Positions 1-7,483 of a stretch of 64,000 nt of DNA are shown piece after piece (the stretch's first letter is position 1; every line of letters begins with the position of its first letter). Under the pieces are notes generated by a model. That model made no database searches. It saw only the letters and a program-made list of their open reading frames with translations, and was not told the DNA's origin. The stretch spans positions 1 through 64,000 of the forward strand of contig DASXVQ010000112.1 in NCBI GenBank assembly GCA_036504155.1, read 5' to 3'. The translations under genes were made by a program, and so were the position numbers. This DNA is from JACRCT01 sp036504155. Its GTDB lineage: Bacteria; Myxococcota; Myxococcia; Myxococcales; UBA5297.

Positions 1-1230
1 GGGTTCGACGAGGTCGCAGACCCCAGGAAGGGGCCCATCCGCTGGAGGCTGGGCCAGTTGCTAGTCGCGGTGGTCGTCGGGGCAATGGCAGGCTGCAGGA
101 GCCTGCGGGAGGTGGAGGAGCTGACCGAGAACCTCTCCCGCCCGTTGCGCCTGCGGCTGGGATTCAACCGGAGACAGCCGGACACGACGCTGCGCGAGGC
201 GCTCTGCAAGCTTTCGGTGGACGAGATGCGGGCGTGCCTGCACCGGTTGGTGTACGCGGCCTGGCGCCGCAAGGCGCTCGAGCCGGTGGGGTTGCCGTTC
301 GGCGTCCTGGCCCTCGACGGCAAGAGCACCGCGCTGCCGTGCTGGGACGGCCAGTACGTGCAGCAGGTGCAGCCGGAGACGGGGCTGCCGTACGGCCTGG
401 CGCGGACGGTGACCTGCACGCTGGTCTCGGCGGCGGGCAGGCCCTGCCTCGACGCCATCCCGATCCCGGCCAAGACCAACGAGATGGGGCACTTCCGGGC
501 GGCCTTCGACAGCGTGTTCGAGACCTACGGCAGGCTCTTCCGGGTCGTCAGCTACGACGCGGGGGCGCTCTCGCAGGAGAACGCCCAGCACGTCGTGGCG
601 AGCGGGAAGGAGTATCTGCTGGCGCTCAAGAACGAGCAGCGGACGATGGTGAAGCTGGCCGAAGAGATGCTCGACCCCGCGGAGGCCGTCGCCGAGACCG
701 TGGACGTGCTCGACAACCACACGACCGTCACCCGGAGGCTGGTGCTGCTGACCGTCAACCAGAACTGGGCCTACGGCAACGGCAAGGGCGCGATGGAGTC
801 GGTGTGGCAGCACGCGCGGACCTTCCTGCGCGTCGAGTCGGTGCTGACGAAGGACGGCGTGGCGGCCAAGCGTGAAGCGCGGCTCTTTGTCTCCAGCCTC
901 ACAGAGAAGGCGCTCACCCCGGACCAGTGGCTTCGGCTGGTACGCGGCCACTGGGGCGTGGAGGTGAACCACAACGCGCTGGACACCGCCTTCGCCGAGG
1001 ACAGGCGGCCGTGGATCGCCGCCGACGGCAACGGAATGCTGGTCGCGCTGGTCCTGCGGCGGATCGCGTACACGATGCTGACGCTGTTCCGCAGCGTCAG
1101 CCTGCGCGGTGAGCAGAGAGGCGAGATCGCCTGGGCCAGTCTGATGCGATGGGTCTGGCAAGTGGCCGTCGCCGCGACCGACGCACACCTGGCGGCCATC
1201 CGGCCGAGAGGTGCTGCCGTCTGGAGCTGA
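1..1230 (+). CDS. ISAs1-family DDE transposase, 5' end cut by window edge
   Basis: The frame is open from base 1, reading GFDEVADPRKGPIRW before the first usable start at 58, and that N-terminal DPR..G..R segment is typical of ISAs1 transposases, so the gene begins outside the window. Numbered from codon 58, the DDE triad is visible: D87 in LALDGKS, D167 in VVSYDAGA and E302 in GHWGVEVNHN, followed by the usual LD..F.ED stretch. It would catalyse cut-and-paste or copy transposition of its own element. The visible part has no stop or frameshift. I could not identify the right inverted repeat with confidence, so the limits of the element are unknown. Confidence 0.9.
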   Translation, partial: GFDEVADPRKGPIRWRLGQLLVAVVVGAMAGCRSLREVEELTENLSRPLRLRLGFNRRQPDTTLREALCKLSVDEMRACLHRLVYAAWRRKALEPVGLPFGVLALDGKSTALPCWDGQYVQQVQPETGLPYGLARTVTCTLVSAAGRPCLDAIPIPAKTNEMGHFRAAFDSVFETYGRLFRVVSYDAGALSQENAQHVVASGKEYLLALKNEQRTMVKLAEEMLDPAEAVAETVDVLDNHTTVTRRLVLLTVNQNWAYGNGKGAMESVWQHARTFLRVESVLTKDGVAAKREARLFVSSLTEKALTPDQWLRLVRGHWGVEVNHNALDTAFAEDRRPWIAADGNGMLVALVLRRIAYTMLTLFRSVSLRGEQRGEIAWASLMRWVWQVAVAATDAHLAAIRPRGAAVWS

Positions 1231-1287
1231 GTAGCCGGGTCCCGCCGGTCCAGACGACGCAGACAGCGCAGGCAGCAGCTAAGAAGG

Positions 1288-1307
1288 ACGGGCACGCCGG
1301 TGCCCGT
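1288..1307. terminator. hairpin downstream of the transposase
   Basis: ACGGGCAC and GTGCCCGT form a perfect 8-bp stem with a GCCG loop. There is no T-run after it, so it may be a terminator or part of the transposon end. The rest of 1231-1473 shows nothing clear. Confidence 0.3.
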
Positions 1308-1473
1308 ACGTCGCGGCGTGCCTTCGTGAGGGATCGGGATCGCCTGTCGGCACCTCGCCAGGCAGCGCAGTCCCATGCAAGTCCCGCACCGGATCAAGCC
1401 TGTTTCGCGCAGGGAGAGAAGCCGTGACGTCGGAGTACAGTGCGCGCGTGCCATTCTTCGGGACTGCCTGCCC

Positions 1474-2409
1474 ATGACCGCTCCGCTCATGACCAACGAC
1501 CTGCTCGGGACCATCGTCGAGGAAGTCCGACCGCTGCTGGCCGCCGGGAAGGTCGCCGACTACATCCCCGCGCTCGCCGAGGCCTCGCCGAGCAGCGTCG
1601 GCGTGGCCGTGACGACCGCCGAAGGCGAGCACTTCTCGGCGGGCGACGCGCGGGTCCGCTTCACGGTGCAGAGCGTCTCCAAGGTGCTCAGCCTCTCGTA
1701 CGTGCTCGCCGAAGTCGGCGAGGAGGCCGTCTTCGGGCGCGTGGGCAAGGAGCCGACCGGAGATCCCTTCAACTCGATCATCCGGCTGGAGACCTCGACC
1801 CTGGGCAAGCCGTTCAACCCGATGATCAACGCCGGCGCGATCGTGGTCGCGGGCCTGCTGCCCGGAAAGTCGCCGGAGGAGCGCGTGCGGCGGCTCTGCG
1901 AATTCGTCGGGGAGATCGTGGGCCGCGGCGACGTGGCGGTGGACGAGCGGGTCTTCGAGTCCGAGAGGGCGACCGCCGCCCGCAACCGATCGATTGCCTG
2001 GTTCCTGGAGGAGTTGGGGCTGCTGGAGATTGGGGTCGACGAGGCGCTCGACACCTACTTCCGCCAGTGCTCGATCACGCTCGATGCGGTCGAGCTTTCA
2101 CGCGTGGGCGCCTTCCTCGCCAGGGATGGGATCTCGCCGGTCAGCGGCAAGAAGCTGGTGGAGCCGCGCGCCGCGCGCATCGTGCGCAGCCTGATGATGA
2201 CCTGCGGGCTCTACACCGGCTCCGGAGCGTTCGGCATCGACGCCGGCATCCCGGCGAAGAGCGGCGTCGGCGGCGGCATCGTCGCCGCGGTGCGCAACCG
2301 GATGGGCATCGGGGTCTACGGACCGGCGCTGGACGCGAACGGCAACAGCATCGCCGGCGTGGAGACCATCATCCGGCTCTCGCGGCGGCTGGACCTCTGC
2401 GTGCTTTAG
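1474..2409 (+). CDS. glsA: glutaminase (beta-lactamase-fold)
   Basis: Glutaminase hydrolyses L-glutamine to glutamate and ammonia in the cytoplasm. The 311-residue length matches the bacterial GlsA/YbaS family (about 305-310). The serine nucleophile motif S-x-x-K is present at S67-K70 (FTVQSVSK), followed by family blocks GKPFNPMINAGAI, RNRSIAWFL, the YFRQCSI stretch, and PAKSGVGGGI near the C-terminus. The frame is open further upstream to 1375, but the ATG at 1474 (or the one at 1489) gives the family length, so the upstream extension is rejected. It is a single gene convergent with the radical SAM gene; nothing in the context says more about its role. Confidence 0.93.
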   Translation: MTAPLMTNDLLGTIVEEVRPLLAAGKVADYIPALAEASPSSVGVAVTTAEGEHFSAGDARVRFTVQSVSKVLSLSYVLAEVGEEAVFGRVGKEPTGDPFNSIIRLETSTLGKPFNPMINAGAIVVAGLLPGKSPEERVRRLCEFVGEIVGRGDVAVDERVFESERATAARNRSIAWFLEELGLLEIGVDEALDTYFRQCSITLDAVELSRVGAFLARDGISPVSGKKLVEPRAARIVRSLMMTCGLYTGSGAFGIDAGIPAKSGVGGGIVAAVRNRMGIGVYGPALDANGNSIAGVETIIRLSRRLDLCVL

Positions 2410-2411
2410 CT

Positions 2412-2432
2412 CGAGCGAGAAGGGCTCGCTCG
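2412..2432. terminator. bidirectional terminator between convergent genes
   Basis: CGAGCGAG and CTCGCTCG form an 8-bp perfect stem with an AAGGG loop, three bases after the glutaminase stop and 40 bases before the end of the convergent radical SAM gene. Confidence 0.55.
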
Positions 2433-2471
2433 CCCAGGAAGCCCGCAACGATCAGGTGGGTCGCCCCGCCG

Positions 2472-3602
2472 CTAGGCCCGGTAGAAGTGCCTCAAGAAGC
2501 CCGGCACCTTCTCCGCGAACATCGCGTTGGCCACGCGGTCCGTCTCCCGGATGATCGTCCTCTCGTACCAGCAGAGCACCGGCGAGACGCGTCCGGGGTC
2601 CCCGGTGAGCTCGTGGTTGGCGCAGCCGCAGCGGTTCTGGCAGCGCTCGCGCAGGTCGCACTCCTTGCACTCCGGCTCGACGGCCTCGCGCCGCTTCAGG
2701 AGCGCTCGCTGCCTCTCCACGTCGAGCCCGGATTTGAGATCCCCCAGGCAGACCGAGTCGTCGTCGTCCTCTTTCACCATCCGGTCGCACGGGTAGAGGC
2801 GCCCGCTGGGCGCGACGGCGAACTCGCGGTGCCCGTAGGCGCAGCGGATGGGCGACTTGGTCCCGCGCACCAGCTGCGAGAGCACCTTGCCGTTGAACGG
2901 GTCGAGGTTGGCGATGAACTCGCCTTCCTTGGCCTCGCGGAAGGAAGCAGCCCAGCGGTCGGCGAGCGCGGAGAGCGACTTCTCCAGCGTGTGCTGCGCG
3001 GCGTCGGTCCAGTTCGCGCCGAGGTTGGGGGCGAAGTAGACGTTGCGGGCTCCCAGCGAGAGCAGGGTCTCGTAGCTGTCGACGAGCCAGCGGGCGTTGC
3101 GCGGGTCGAGCACCGCGACGATCCGCGGCTGGATGCCGTCGGCGATGAGCCGCTTCAAGTTCAGCGAGGCGCGGTGGAACGACGAGCGGTTGTTGATGAA
3201 GAGCCGGTTGGCGTCCTGGGCGCGATGGCCGCCGTCGAGGCTGAACTGGACGCGGATGCCATTGGCCTTGATCAGCGCCAGGCGCCGGTCGTCGAGCAGC
3301 GTGCCGTTGGTGGAGAGCGAGAAGAACAGGCTCCGCTTGCGGCGCGCGGCTTCGGCCTTGGCGTGGGCGATGACCTCCTCGATGCGCGCGACTTCGAGAA
3401 GCGGCTCGCCGCCGAAGAACGAGAGCAGGAGGAACCCGGTTCCAGCCTGCTCGAACCCGAAGTCGACCGCCCGGCGCGCGACGTCCGAGGACATCGGGCG
3501 GTGGACCTTCTCGCCGTTGTAGCAATAGCGGCAGCGCAGGTTGCAGGCGTGGTTGAGGAACAGCGAAACCTTCACGCCGTCGAGGGAGTCGTCGAGAGCC
3601 AT
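2472..3602 (-). CDS. radical SAM/SPASM domain protein (peptide or protein maturase-like)
   Basis: A 376-residue radical SAM enzyme. The [4Fe-4S]/SAM motif is C20-NLR-C24-RY-C27, followed by the GGEPLL motif (about residues 63-68) and STNGT. The C-terminal third has a SPASM-type auxiliary cluster region with the pattern C-x2-C-x5-C-x3-C (CKECDLRERCQNRC) plus further cysteines. This is the layout of anaerobic sulfatase maturases and RiPP maturases that modify peptide side chains. No sulfatase gene is nearby. Instead, two small paralogous lipoprotein genes lie directly upstream on the same strand (51-bp gap) and probably share its transcript. The natural inference is that one or both are substrates. 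The substrate class is not shown by the sequence. Confidence 0.88.
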   Translation of the reverse strand: MALDDSLDGVKVSLFLNHACNLRCRYCYNGEKVHRPMSSDVARRAVDFGFEQAGTGFLLLSFFGGEPLLEVARIEEVIAHAKAEAARRKRSLFFSLSTNGTLLDDRRLALIKANGIRVQFSLDGGHRAQDANRLFINNRSSFHRASLNLKRLIADGIQPRIVAVLDPRNARWLVDSYETLLSLGARNVYFAPNLGANWTDAAQHTLEKSLSALADRWAASFREAKEGEFIANLDPFNGKVLSQLVRGTKSPIRCAYGHREFAVAPSGRLYPCDRMVKEDDDDSVCLGDLKSGLDVERQRALLKRREAVEPECKECDLRERCQNRCGCANHELTGDPGRVSPVLCWYERTIIRETDRVANAMFAEKVPGFLRHFYRA

Positions 3603-3653
3603 CGGGAGAAGTATCGCCGAGCTGTCGGGTCGCTGGGGATCGGAAGTTCGCTC

Positions 3654-3968
3654 CTAAGGGGCTTGCGGCGGCTTCTTGCCCGCGCCGGGCGGCCGCTCTG
3701 CGGGTGCACCGCCACTCAGGTCGTCGGGGCCCGAGGGGTCGGCAGCATGGCTGCCCGCGTCGGTCATGCCCTCCGTCGATGCGTCGGCTGGGGGTGGCTG
3801 CGATACGTCCCCGGAGACGCTGTCGGGAGACAGGCCTCGACAGCCGACGGCTGCAGCCGCGACCGCGCCCGCGCCGACCAGGAACGTCCGCCGCTCGAGC
3901 TTGGTCTCGGAGAGGGTGGGGTAGCTCGCGGGGTTCGAGGCGGGCTGCAGCTTCTTCGGTGCGCTCAC
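3654..3968 (-). CDS. small Tat-type lipoprotein B, possible radical SAM substrate
   Basis: A 104-residue protein starting at GTG 3968, which overlaps the stop of the preceding gene as GTGA. A strong AAGGAGG lies upstream, so the pair is translationally coupled. The N-terminus has SYPTL, then K-ERR-TFLVG (twin-arginine RRxFL), a hydrophobic stretch and a lipobox-like AAVGC. The mature part is a low-complexity Asp/Ala/Pro/Ser/Gly tail ending GAGKKPPQAP. It aligns with its upstream neighbour over SYPTL/AYPTL, KxERR, the hydrophobic core and the Cys. It is probably exported folded, or as a modified precursor, and anchored to a membrane. I do not recognise a named family. Confidence 0.75.
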   Translation of the reverse strand: MSAPKKLQPASNPASYPTLSETKLERRTFLVGAGAVAAAAVGCRGLSPDSVSGDVSQPPPADASTEGMTDAGSHAADPSGPDDLSGGAPAERPPGAGKKPPQAP

Positions 3969-4333
3969 GAGTCGCCTCCTTCGGTGCCTGCGTCAGGATC
4001 CGAATTGGCATCCTCGCCGCTGGGAGCAGAGGCGTCGAGAGCGTAGATCCCGCCGGCGTCTCCTCCGACGAGCTGGGCGTCCGCGGTGGGCCCGGCGGCA
4101 TCCGCGCCGGCGTCGGCGGATTGCACGCCGGTGTCCTCGCGCGCGACGCCCCCGTCCGGTGGCGGAGTGTACGGAGGCTCGGCCCCCAGGCACGCGTTGA
4201 GCCCGACCAACGCGGCGGCGCCGAAGCCCGCCAGCACCATCCGGCGTTCGTGCTTGGAGTCCTTCAGCGTCGGGTAGGCGGCCCCGTTCCGAGCAGGGCT
4301 CAACGTCATCATCATCTTCTTCGACTCGTTCAA
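3965..4333 (-). CDS. small Tat-type lipoprotein A, paralogue of the next gene
   Basis: I place the start at TTG 4333, giving 122 residues beginning M-NESKK, which matches M-SAPKK at the start of its paralogue. GGAGGGG precedes it by a few bases. A longer ATG start at 4378 has no ribosome-binding site. Features in order: AYPTL, K-ERR-MVLAG (twin-arginine type), a hydrophobic core, lipobox LNAC, then about 75 residues rich in Asp, Ala, Gly and Ser with one GGIYALDAS segment. It is the first gene of a likely three-gene unit with lipoprotein B and the radical SAM/SPASM enzyme. The Tyr/Leu-containing YPTL motif before the signal is conserved in both copies and could be a recognition or modification site. 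That is inference. Confidence 0.7.
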   Translation of the reverse strand: MNESKKMMMTLSPARNGAAYPTLKDSKHERRMVLAGFGAAALVGLNACLGAEPPYTPPPDGGVAREDTGVQSADAGADAAGPTADAQLVGGDAGGIYALDASAPSGEDANSDPDAGTEGGDS

Positions 4334-4343
4334 GACCCCTCCG
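4331..4343 (-). promoter_or_regulatory. ribosome-binding site plus TTG start deciding lipoprotein A
   Basis: On the minus strand the sequence reads CGGAGGGGTC then TTG. The spacing is short but this is the only purine-rich site near a start, and it aligns the N-terminus with the paralogue. Confidence 0.5.
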
Positions 4344-4487
4344 CAGCGCGCCGGCCCAGGCTCACCGCCGGTGTTCATCAGGCATTACACAACCGGCAAG
4401 GGAGGGGGTCGACGAGCTCCACGCCGGAGGCCTTGGCGCACGCGAAAGGTGAAACAATCACGCGGGCTCTTCGAAAGGCAGGACGCC

Positions 4488-5543
4488 ATGGCACGACCCC
4501 CGCTGTTCCAGGATCTGGGCCTCGAGGCTGCGCACGCGCAGGCGAAGGGCTCGGGCAAGGTCGTGTTGCTGGACGTCTTCGGCGAGCACTGCCCGCCCTG
4601 CAGGCAGATGGACCAGACGACCTGGCGCGCCCCGGAGGTCGAGGGCTGGGTGAAAGAGCACGCCGTCGCGATCCAGCTCGACCAGACCGACGCGGCCGTC
4701 GAGCCGCTGGGCGTGATGGCCGTCCCCACGATGATCGTCTTCCGCGACGGCAAGGAGCTGGACCGGTCGGTGGGTGGGCGCGGCGCGCCGGACCTCGTCG
4801 CCTGGCTCGACGGCGTGCTCGCGGGAAAGACCGAGCTGGACGCGCTGCGCGCCGTGGACACCAAGGACGTCGAAGGAAGGTTGAGGCTCGCCAGTGCGCT
4901 GGTGATGCGCAGCCGGCTCGACGAGGCCCTGCAGGAGTACCTCTGGCTCTGGGAGCACGCGGTCGAGGTCGCGCCGGAGTGGGTCGGCGTCAAGTACTCG
5001 TTCCTGCTGCAGGAGCTGGAGATGCTGGTGGACCAGCACGCCCCTGCGCGGGAGGCGTTCGCCCGGCTGCGGGACGAGGCTGCCACGAAGCAGGGGAAGG
5101 AGGAGGGCGCCCTCTCGGACTTCCTCGCGCTCAATGCGGTGCTGGGGGACCAGGACCGGACGCTGGCCTGGTGGGACTCCGTCAAGGCGTCGCCGCCGGA
5201 GGGGCTGGACCGAAGCAGCGAACTCGTCGAGCTGCTGGAGGAGCAGGAGCGGTGGGAGGACCTGGGCCGGCTGATCCGTGACCCCGTCGGCGAGCTGCGA
5301 CGCGAGGGGGAGATCGTCGCGCGCAGCTTGGAGCACGAGCCGTCGGGGATGCCCGCGGAGCTGCTCGAGCAGCTGCGCTCGTTCATGACGCAGCGGCTGC
5401 GCTACCGCGCGGTGGTGCTGTGCAAGTCGATGCGCGCGGTCGGGCGCGTCGCCGACGCGGAGGCGGTGGCGGGCGAGGCGCGCAAGCTCGACGCGTCGAA
5501 GGAGATGGAGGAGGCGCTCGCGAGCAAGGAAGCGATGGGGTGA
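4488..5543 (+). CDS. thioredoxin-fold protein with helical C-terminal region
   Basis: A 351-residue protein. Residues 1-110 form a thioredoxin domain with the redox motif C35-PP-C38 in FGEHCPPCRQM, the cis-proline block VMAVPTMIVF and a following FRDGKE. Residues after about 115 are helical and TPR-like (LASALVMRSRLDEALQEY). There is no signal peptide, so it probably works in the cytoplasm as a thiol-disulfide oxidoreductase or thioredoxin-like chaperone. ATG 4488 is chosen because it starts the domain correctly; the upstream open frame from 4371 is low-complexity. It is divergent from the lipoprotein/radical SAM unit, with about 150 bp between them that could hold both promoters. Confidence 0.8.
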   Translation: MARPPLFQDLGLEAAHAQAKGSGKVVLLDVFGEHCPPCRQMDQTTWRAPEVEGWVKEHAVAIQLDQTDAAVEPLGVMAVPTMIVFRDGKELDRSVGGRGAPDLVAWLDGVLAGKTELDALRAVDTKDVEGRLRLASALVMRSRLDEALQEYLWLWEHAVEVAPEWVGVKYSFLLQELEMLVDQHAPAREAFARLRDEAATKQGKEEGALSDFLALNAVLGDQDRTLAWWDSVKASPPEGLDRSSELVELLEEQERWEDLGRLIRDPVGELRREGEIVARSLEHEPSGMPAELLEQLRSFMTQRLRYRAVVLCKSMRAVGRVADAEAVAGEARKLDASKEMEEALASKEAMG

Positions 5544-5604
5544 GCTTGGCCGAGTAGGCCTTGTCCCCGGTCCCGATCGGGCTTTTCCGGCGCTGGCATC
5601 GCAC

Positions 5605-5926
5605 TGACGCTTCGCCGAGCTGCAGAAGGACGTGATCGACAAGCTGCTCCAGGGCGACGCCGACGGCGCGCTCAAGAGCCTCGACGCCAAGGACTCGCCG
5701 GAGATGTCGGTCGAGCCGCACACCACGCTCGGCGTCTCTTGCGCCCCAGGGATCTCGGTCATGGGCTTCGGCGTGGGCATGGAGTTCGAGGCCATCCGCA
5801 AGGACGTGAAGGGCACCACCGAGTTCAAAGGGCAGCCCGTCGCAGGCGGCGCGGGAGTTGGAGAAGGCGCTGCAGCCGTGCGTGGAGGTGGCGCGCACGA
5901 TGCGGGCGCGGGGCCTCGCCGGGTAG
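5605..5926 (+). pseudogene. frameshifted gene remnant, function unknown
   Basis: Right after a stop at 5605-5607 the frame reads FAELQKDVIDKLLQGDADGA and continues with codon-biased sequence (GISVMGFGVGMEFEAIRKDV) to about 5842. The coding signal then jumps frame and continues as AARELEKALQPCVEVARTMR to a TAG at 5924. No start codon with a ribosome-binding site is visible. It looks like the 3' part of a broken gene. I do not recognise the family. Confidence 0.45.
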
Positions 5927-5950
5927 GGCGCGACCGGACAGAAGACCGAG

Positions 5951-5984
5951 GTGAGACGGGCGCCGGGGTGGCGCCCGTCTTCAC
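5951..5984. terminator. strong hairpin between convergent genes
   Basis: GACGGGCGCC (5955-5964) and GGCGCCCGTC (5970-5979) form a perfect 10-bp stem with a GGGGT loop. The stem extends through GTGA/TTCAC with one bulge. It lies at the end of the pRiA4b-like gene and can serve both directions. Confidence 0.65.
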
Positions 5985-6601
5985 TTGAGCAAGCGCAGCG
6001 GGGGCGGAGGCGGCTGGCGCAGTTCGCGGAGCGACCTGTTGACCTCGTTGGCGTCGAAGGCCTCGGGATCCCAGAAGCCGCCGATCCACTGCACCTGCTC
6101 GTCGTGGCTGGGGTGCTCGGGCGAGGCGAGGGCTTCCAACATGCCCTGGTAGCCGTAGGGACCGCCGCAATCGTCGGGCGGGCAGGCCCGCGCGCCGCCG
6201 ACGCAGAGCGGCGTCGCGAAGCGCGGGTCCTTCTGGACGGTCTCCTCCAGGAGGATCTCGAGCTCCCAGCCGTCCCCGAAGTCGTACTCGTACGAGAGAA
6301 GACCGCCGGGCTTGGTCAGGAGCATGCCGAGCTCGACGCCGTGCTCGTCCTCGGGGTCCGAGGTCATGTCGAAGTCGGTCTCGGGATCGGCGAACGTCCT
6401 CTTGGCGCCAGGCGTCTCGAACTGGTGGAGGTGCGAGTTGGACCACCTCATCGCGACTTGGATGACCTGGTGCAACTCGTAGAGGTCGATGCCTGGCGAC
6501 ACGAGGAGCGCGCGCCAAACCGGAGGCTCGACGTCGCGGAGGGTCACGCGGAGGCGGAAGACCGCCGCCTGTTTGGCAATCCTGGGTTTTCGCCGAGCCA
6601 T
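5981..6601 (-). CDS. plasmid pRiA4b ORF-3-like protein (PF07929-type)
   Basis: A 206-residue protein from ATG 6601. Family landmarks are FRLRVTLRDVEPPVWRALLV near the N-terminus, LYELHQVIQVAMRWSNSHLH, the central SYEYDFGDGWELEILLE block and the YQGMLEALASPEHP...FDPxxFDxxxVN-type C-terminal region ending in proline-rich sequence. These proteins are common next to mobile elements in soil bacteria and have no established biochemical role. An upstream open frame reaches 6904 without conserved sequence, so the longer start is rejected. Its first bases overlap the end of the small gene upstream. Confidence 0.85.
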   Translation of the reverse strand: MARRKPRIAKQAAVFRLRVTLRDVEPPVWRALLVSPGIDLYELHQVIQVAMRWSNSHLHQFETPGAKRTFADPETDFDMTSDPEDEHGVELGMLLTKPGGLLSYEYDFGDGWELEILLEETVQKDPRFATPLCVGGARACPPDDCGGPYGYQGMLEALASPEHPSHDEQVQWIGGFWDPEAFDANEVNRSLRELRQPPPPPLRLLK

Positions 6602-6933
6602 CGGAGTCCTGTGGGGGCGTGAGGTCGCAGGAAGACCGTACAACGAAAGCGGGCGCCTGTAGGTGCCCGCATTCTGTTGTCCCCGAGCAGAGCCGATGTT
6701 CGCCAAGCTGGCGGCGTCGACCCTTGAAAACGGCAGGTGGGTGGCGACCCCTTGGGGCGTTTGCTGCACTCGACCAGCGTCTTCCAGCAGCGGCCGGGCT
6801 CGAGGGGCCCGCCGTCCACGATGAGCCTGGCGACCCCGAGCGCGTTCGCCTGCAGCCTTGGGGGGGCGAGCGGCAGCGCGCCGTCCTCGCTCAGCCAGTG
6901 CCACGGATCGACGACGAGCATTCCTGGTCTCAT
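6544..6933 (-). CDS. hypothetical protein of the 'DPWHWL' type
   Basis: Starts at ATG 6933 inside the stop of the upstream gene (ATGA overlap), so the two are translationally coupled. The first 60 residues contain MLVVDPWHWLSEDG, RLQANALGVARLIVDGGPL and KTLVECSKRPKG, which match my memory of a short uncharacterised bacterial family whose members end soon after this last block. Here the frame runs on for another 70 residues of low-quality sequence and overlaps the pRiA4b-like start. The C-terminal half may therefore be spurious or frameshifted. Function unknown. Confidence 0.5.
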   Translation of the reverse strand: MRPGMLVVDPWHWLSEDGALPLAPPRLQANALGVARLIVDGGPLEPGRCWKTLVECSKRPKGSPPTCRFQGSTPPAWRTSALLGDNRMRAPTGARFRCTVFLRPHAPTGLRWLGENPGLPNRRRSSASA

Positions 6934-7316
6934 GCCCTGCTCAGCATCATGTCCACGAGATCATCAAGAGTGCCGACCTGGCGGTATTCGACGTCTTCCC
7001 AGAGCTCGTCGCTCCAGCGGTACGGCTGGAACTCCCACCGCTCCGTGGTGCCTAGGAACTTGAGCCGCCCGAGCGGGGAGTGCGTAGTCGAGCTGGTGGT
7101 GACCCGCGGCTTGGGCAGCGGCCTGCCGAAGGCCTCGCGCGCCTTGTCGGCGGTCTCCAAATAGATGAAGCACTGCTGGGCGACGACGAAGACGTCGAGG
7201 TAGTCAGCGCTGCCGCGCTTCTTGAACTCGGCTTGCACGAACTCGGTGACCGCCGAAACGACGTCTCGCGGGAGCGTCGTCTTCCCGGGCGTGCCTGGCT
7301 TCTTGCGACGGCTCAT
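6930..7316 (-). CDS. hypothetical protein coupled to the DPWHWL gene
   Basis: A 128-residue protein beginning MSRRKKPGTPGKTT. The ATG at 7316 is 8 bases after AGGAGG, while the GTG at 7325 overlaps the ribosome-binding site and is rejected. It has an N-terminal helical region (VVSAVTEFVQAEFKKRG), a hydrophobic YLDVFVVAQQCFIYLE strand region and a C-terminal WxxxxYRWSDELWEDVEYRQ block. No family is recognised. The ATGA overlap with the following small gene, and the linked pRiA4b-like gene, suggest a three-gene mobile cassette. Confidence 0.6.
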   Translation of the reverse strand: MSRRKKPGTPGKTTLPRDVVSAVTEFVQAEFKKRGSADYLDVFVVAQQCFIYLETADKAREAFGRPLPKPRVTTSSTTHSPLGRLKFLGTTERWEFQPYRWSDELWEDVEYRQVGTLDDLVDMMLSRA

Positions 7317-7321
7317 GCCCA

Positions 7322-7429
7322 TCACCTCCTCAGAGCCAGCCGCTCCAGCGTGTCGTCGTCCAACTCCTCAGCCAGCGGCCAGACCAGCGACACGCGGCAG
7401 TTGTTCGCGATGCCCCGCGGCGAGCAGCC
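7322..7429 (-). pseudogene. possible IS21-type IstA fragment
   Basis: A 35-codon stretch ends GCSPRGIANNCRVSLVWPLA-EELDDDTLERLALRR-stop just upstream of the small-gene operon. The WPL.E.LDD..LE..L pattern recalls the N-terminal region of IS21 transposases. No upstream continuation is seen in this frame. Nothing else was recognised in 7430-7483. Confidence 0.3.
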
Positions 7430-7483
7430 AGGAAGCGCGATGGCACGACGACACCCGACGGTTCCAGCCTCTTGCCGACTCGG

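Noticed and set aside
2472..3602. Anaerobic sulfatase maturase as the function
   Set aside because: The fold fits, but no sulfatase is in the window and the two adjacent small lipoproteins are better candidate partners.
4371..4487. Upstream extension of the thioredoxin-fold gene
   Set aside because: The first 39 codons are non-conserved and basic; ATG 4488 starts the domain.
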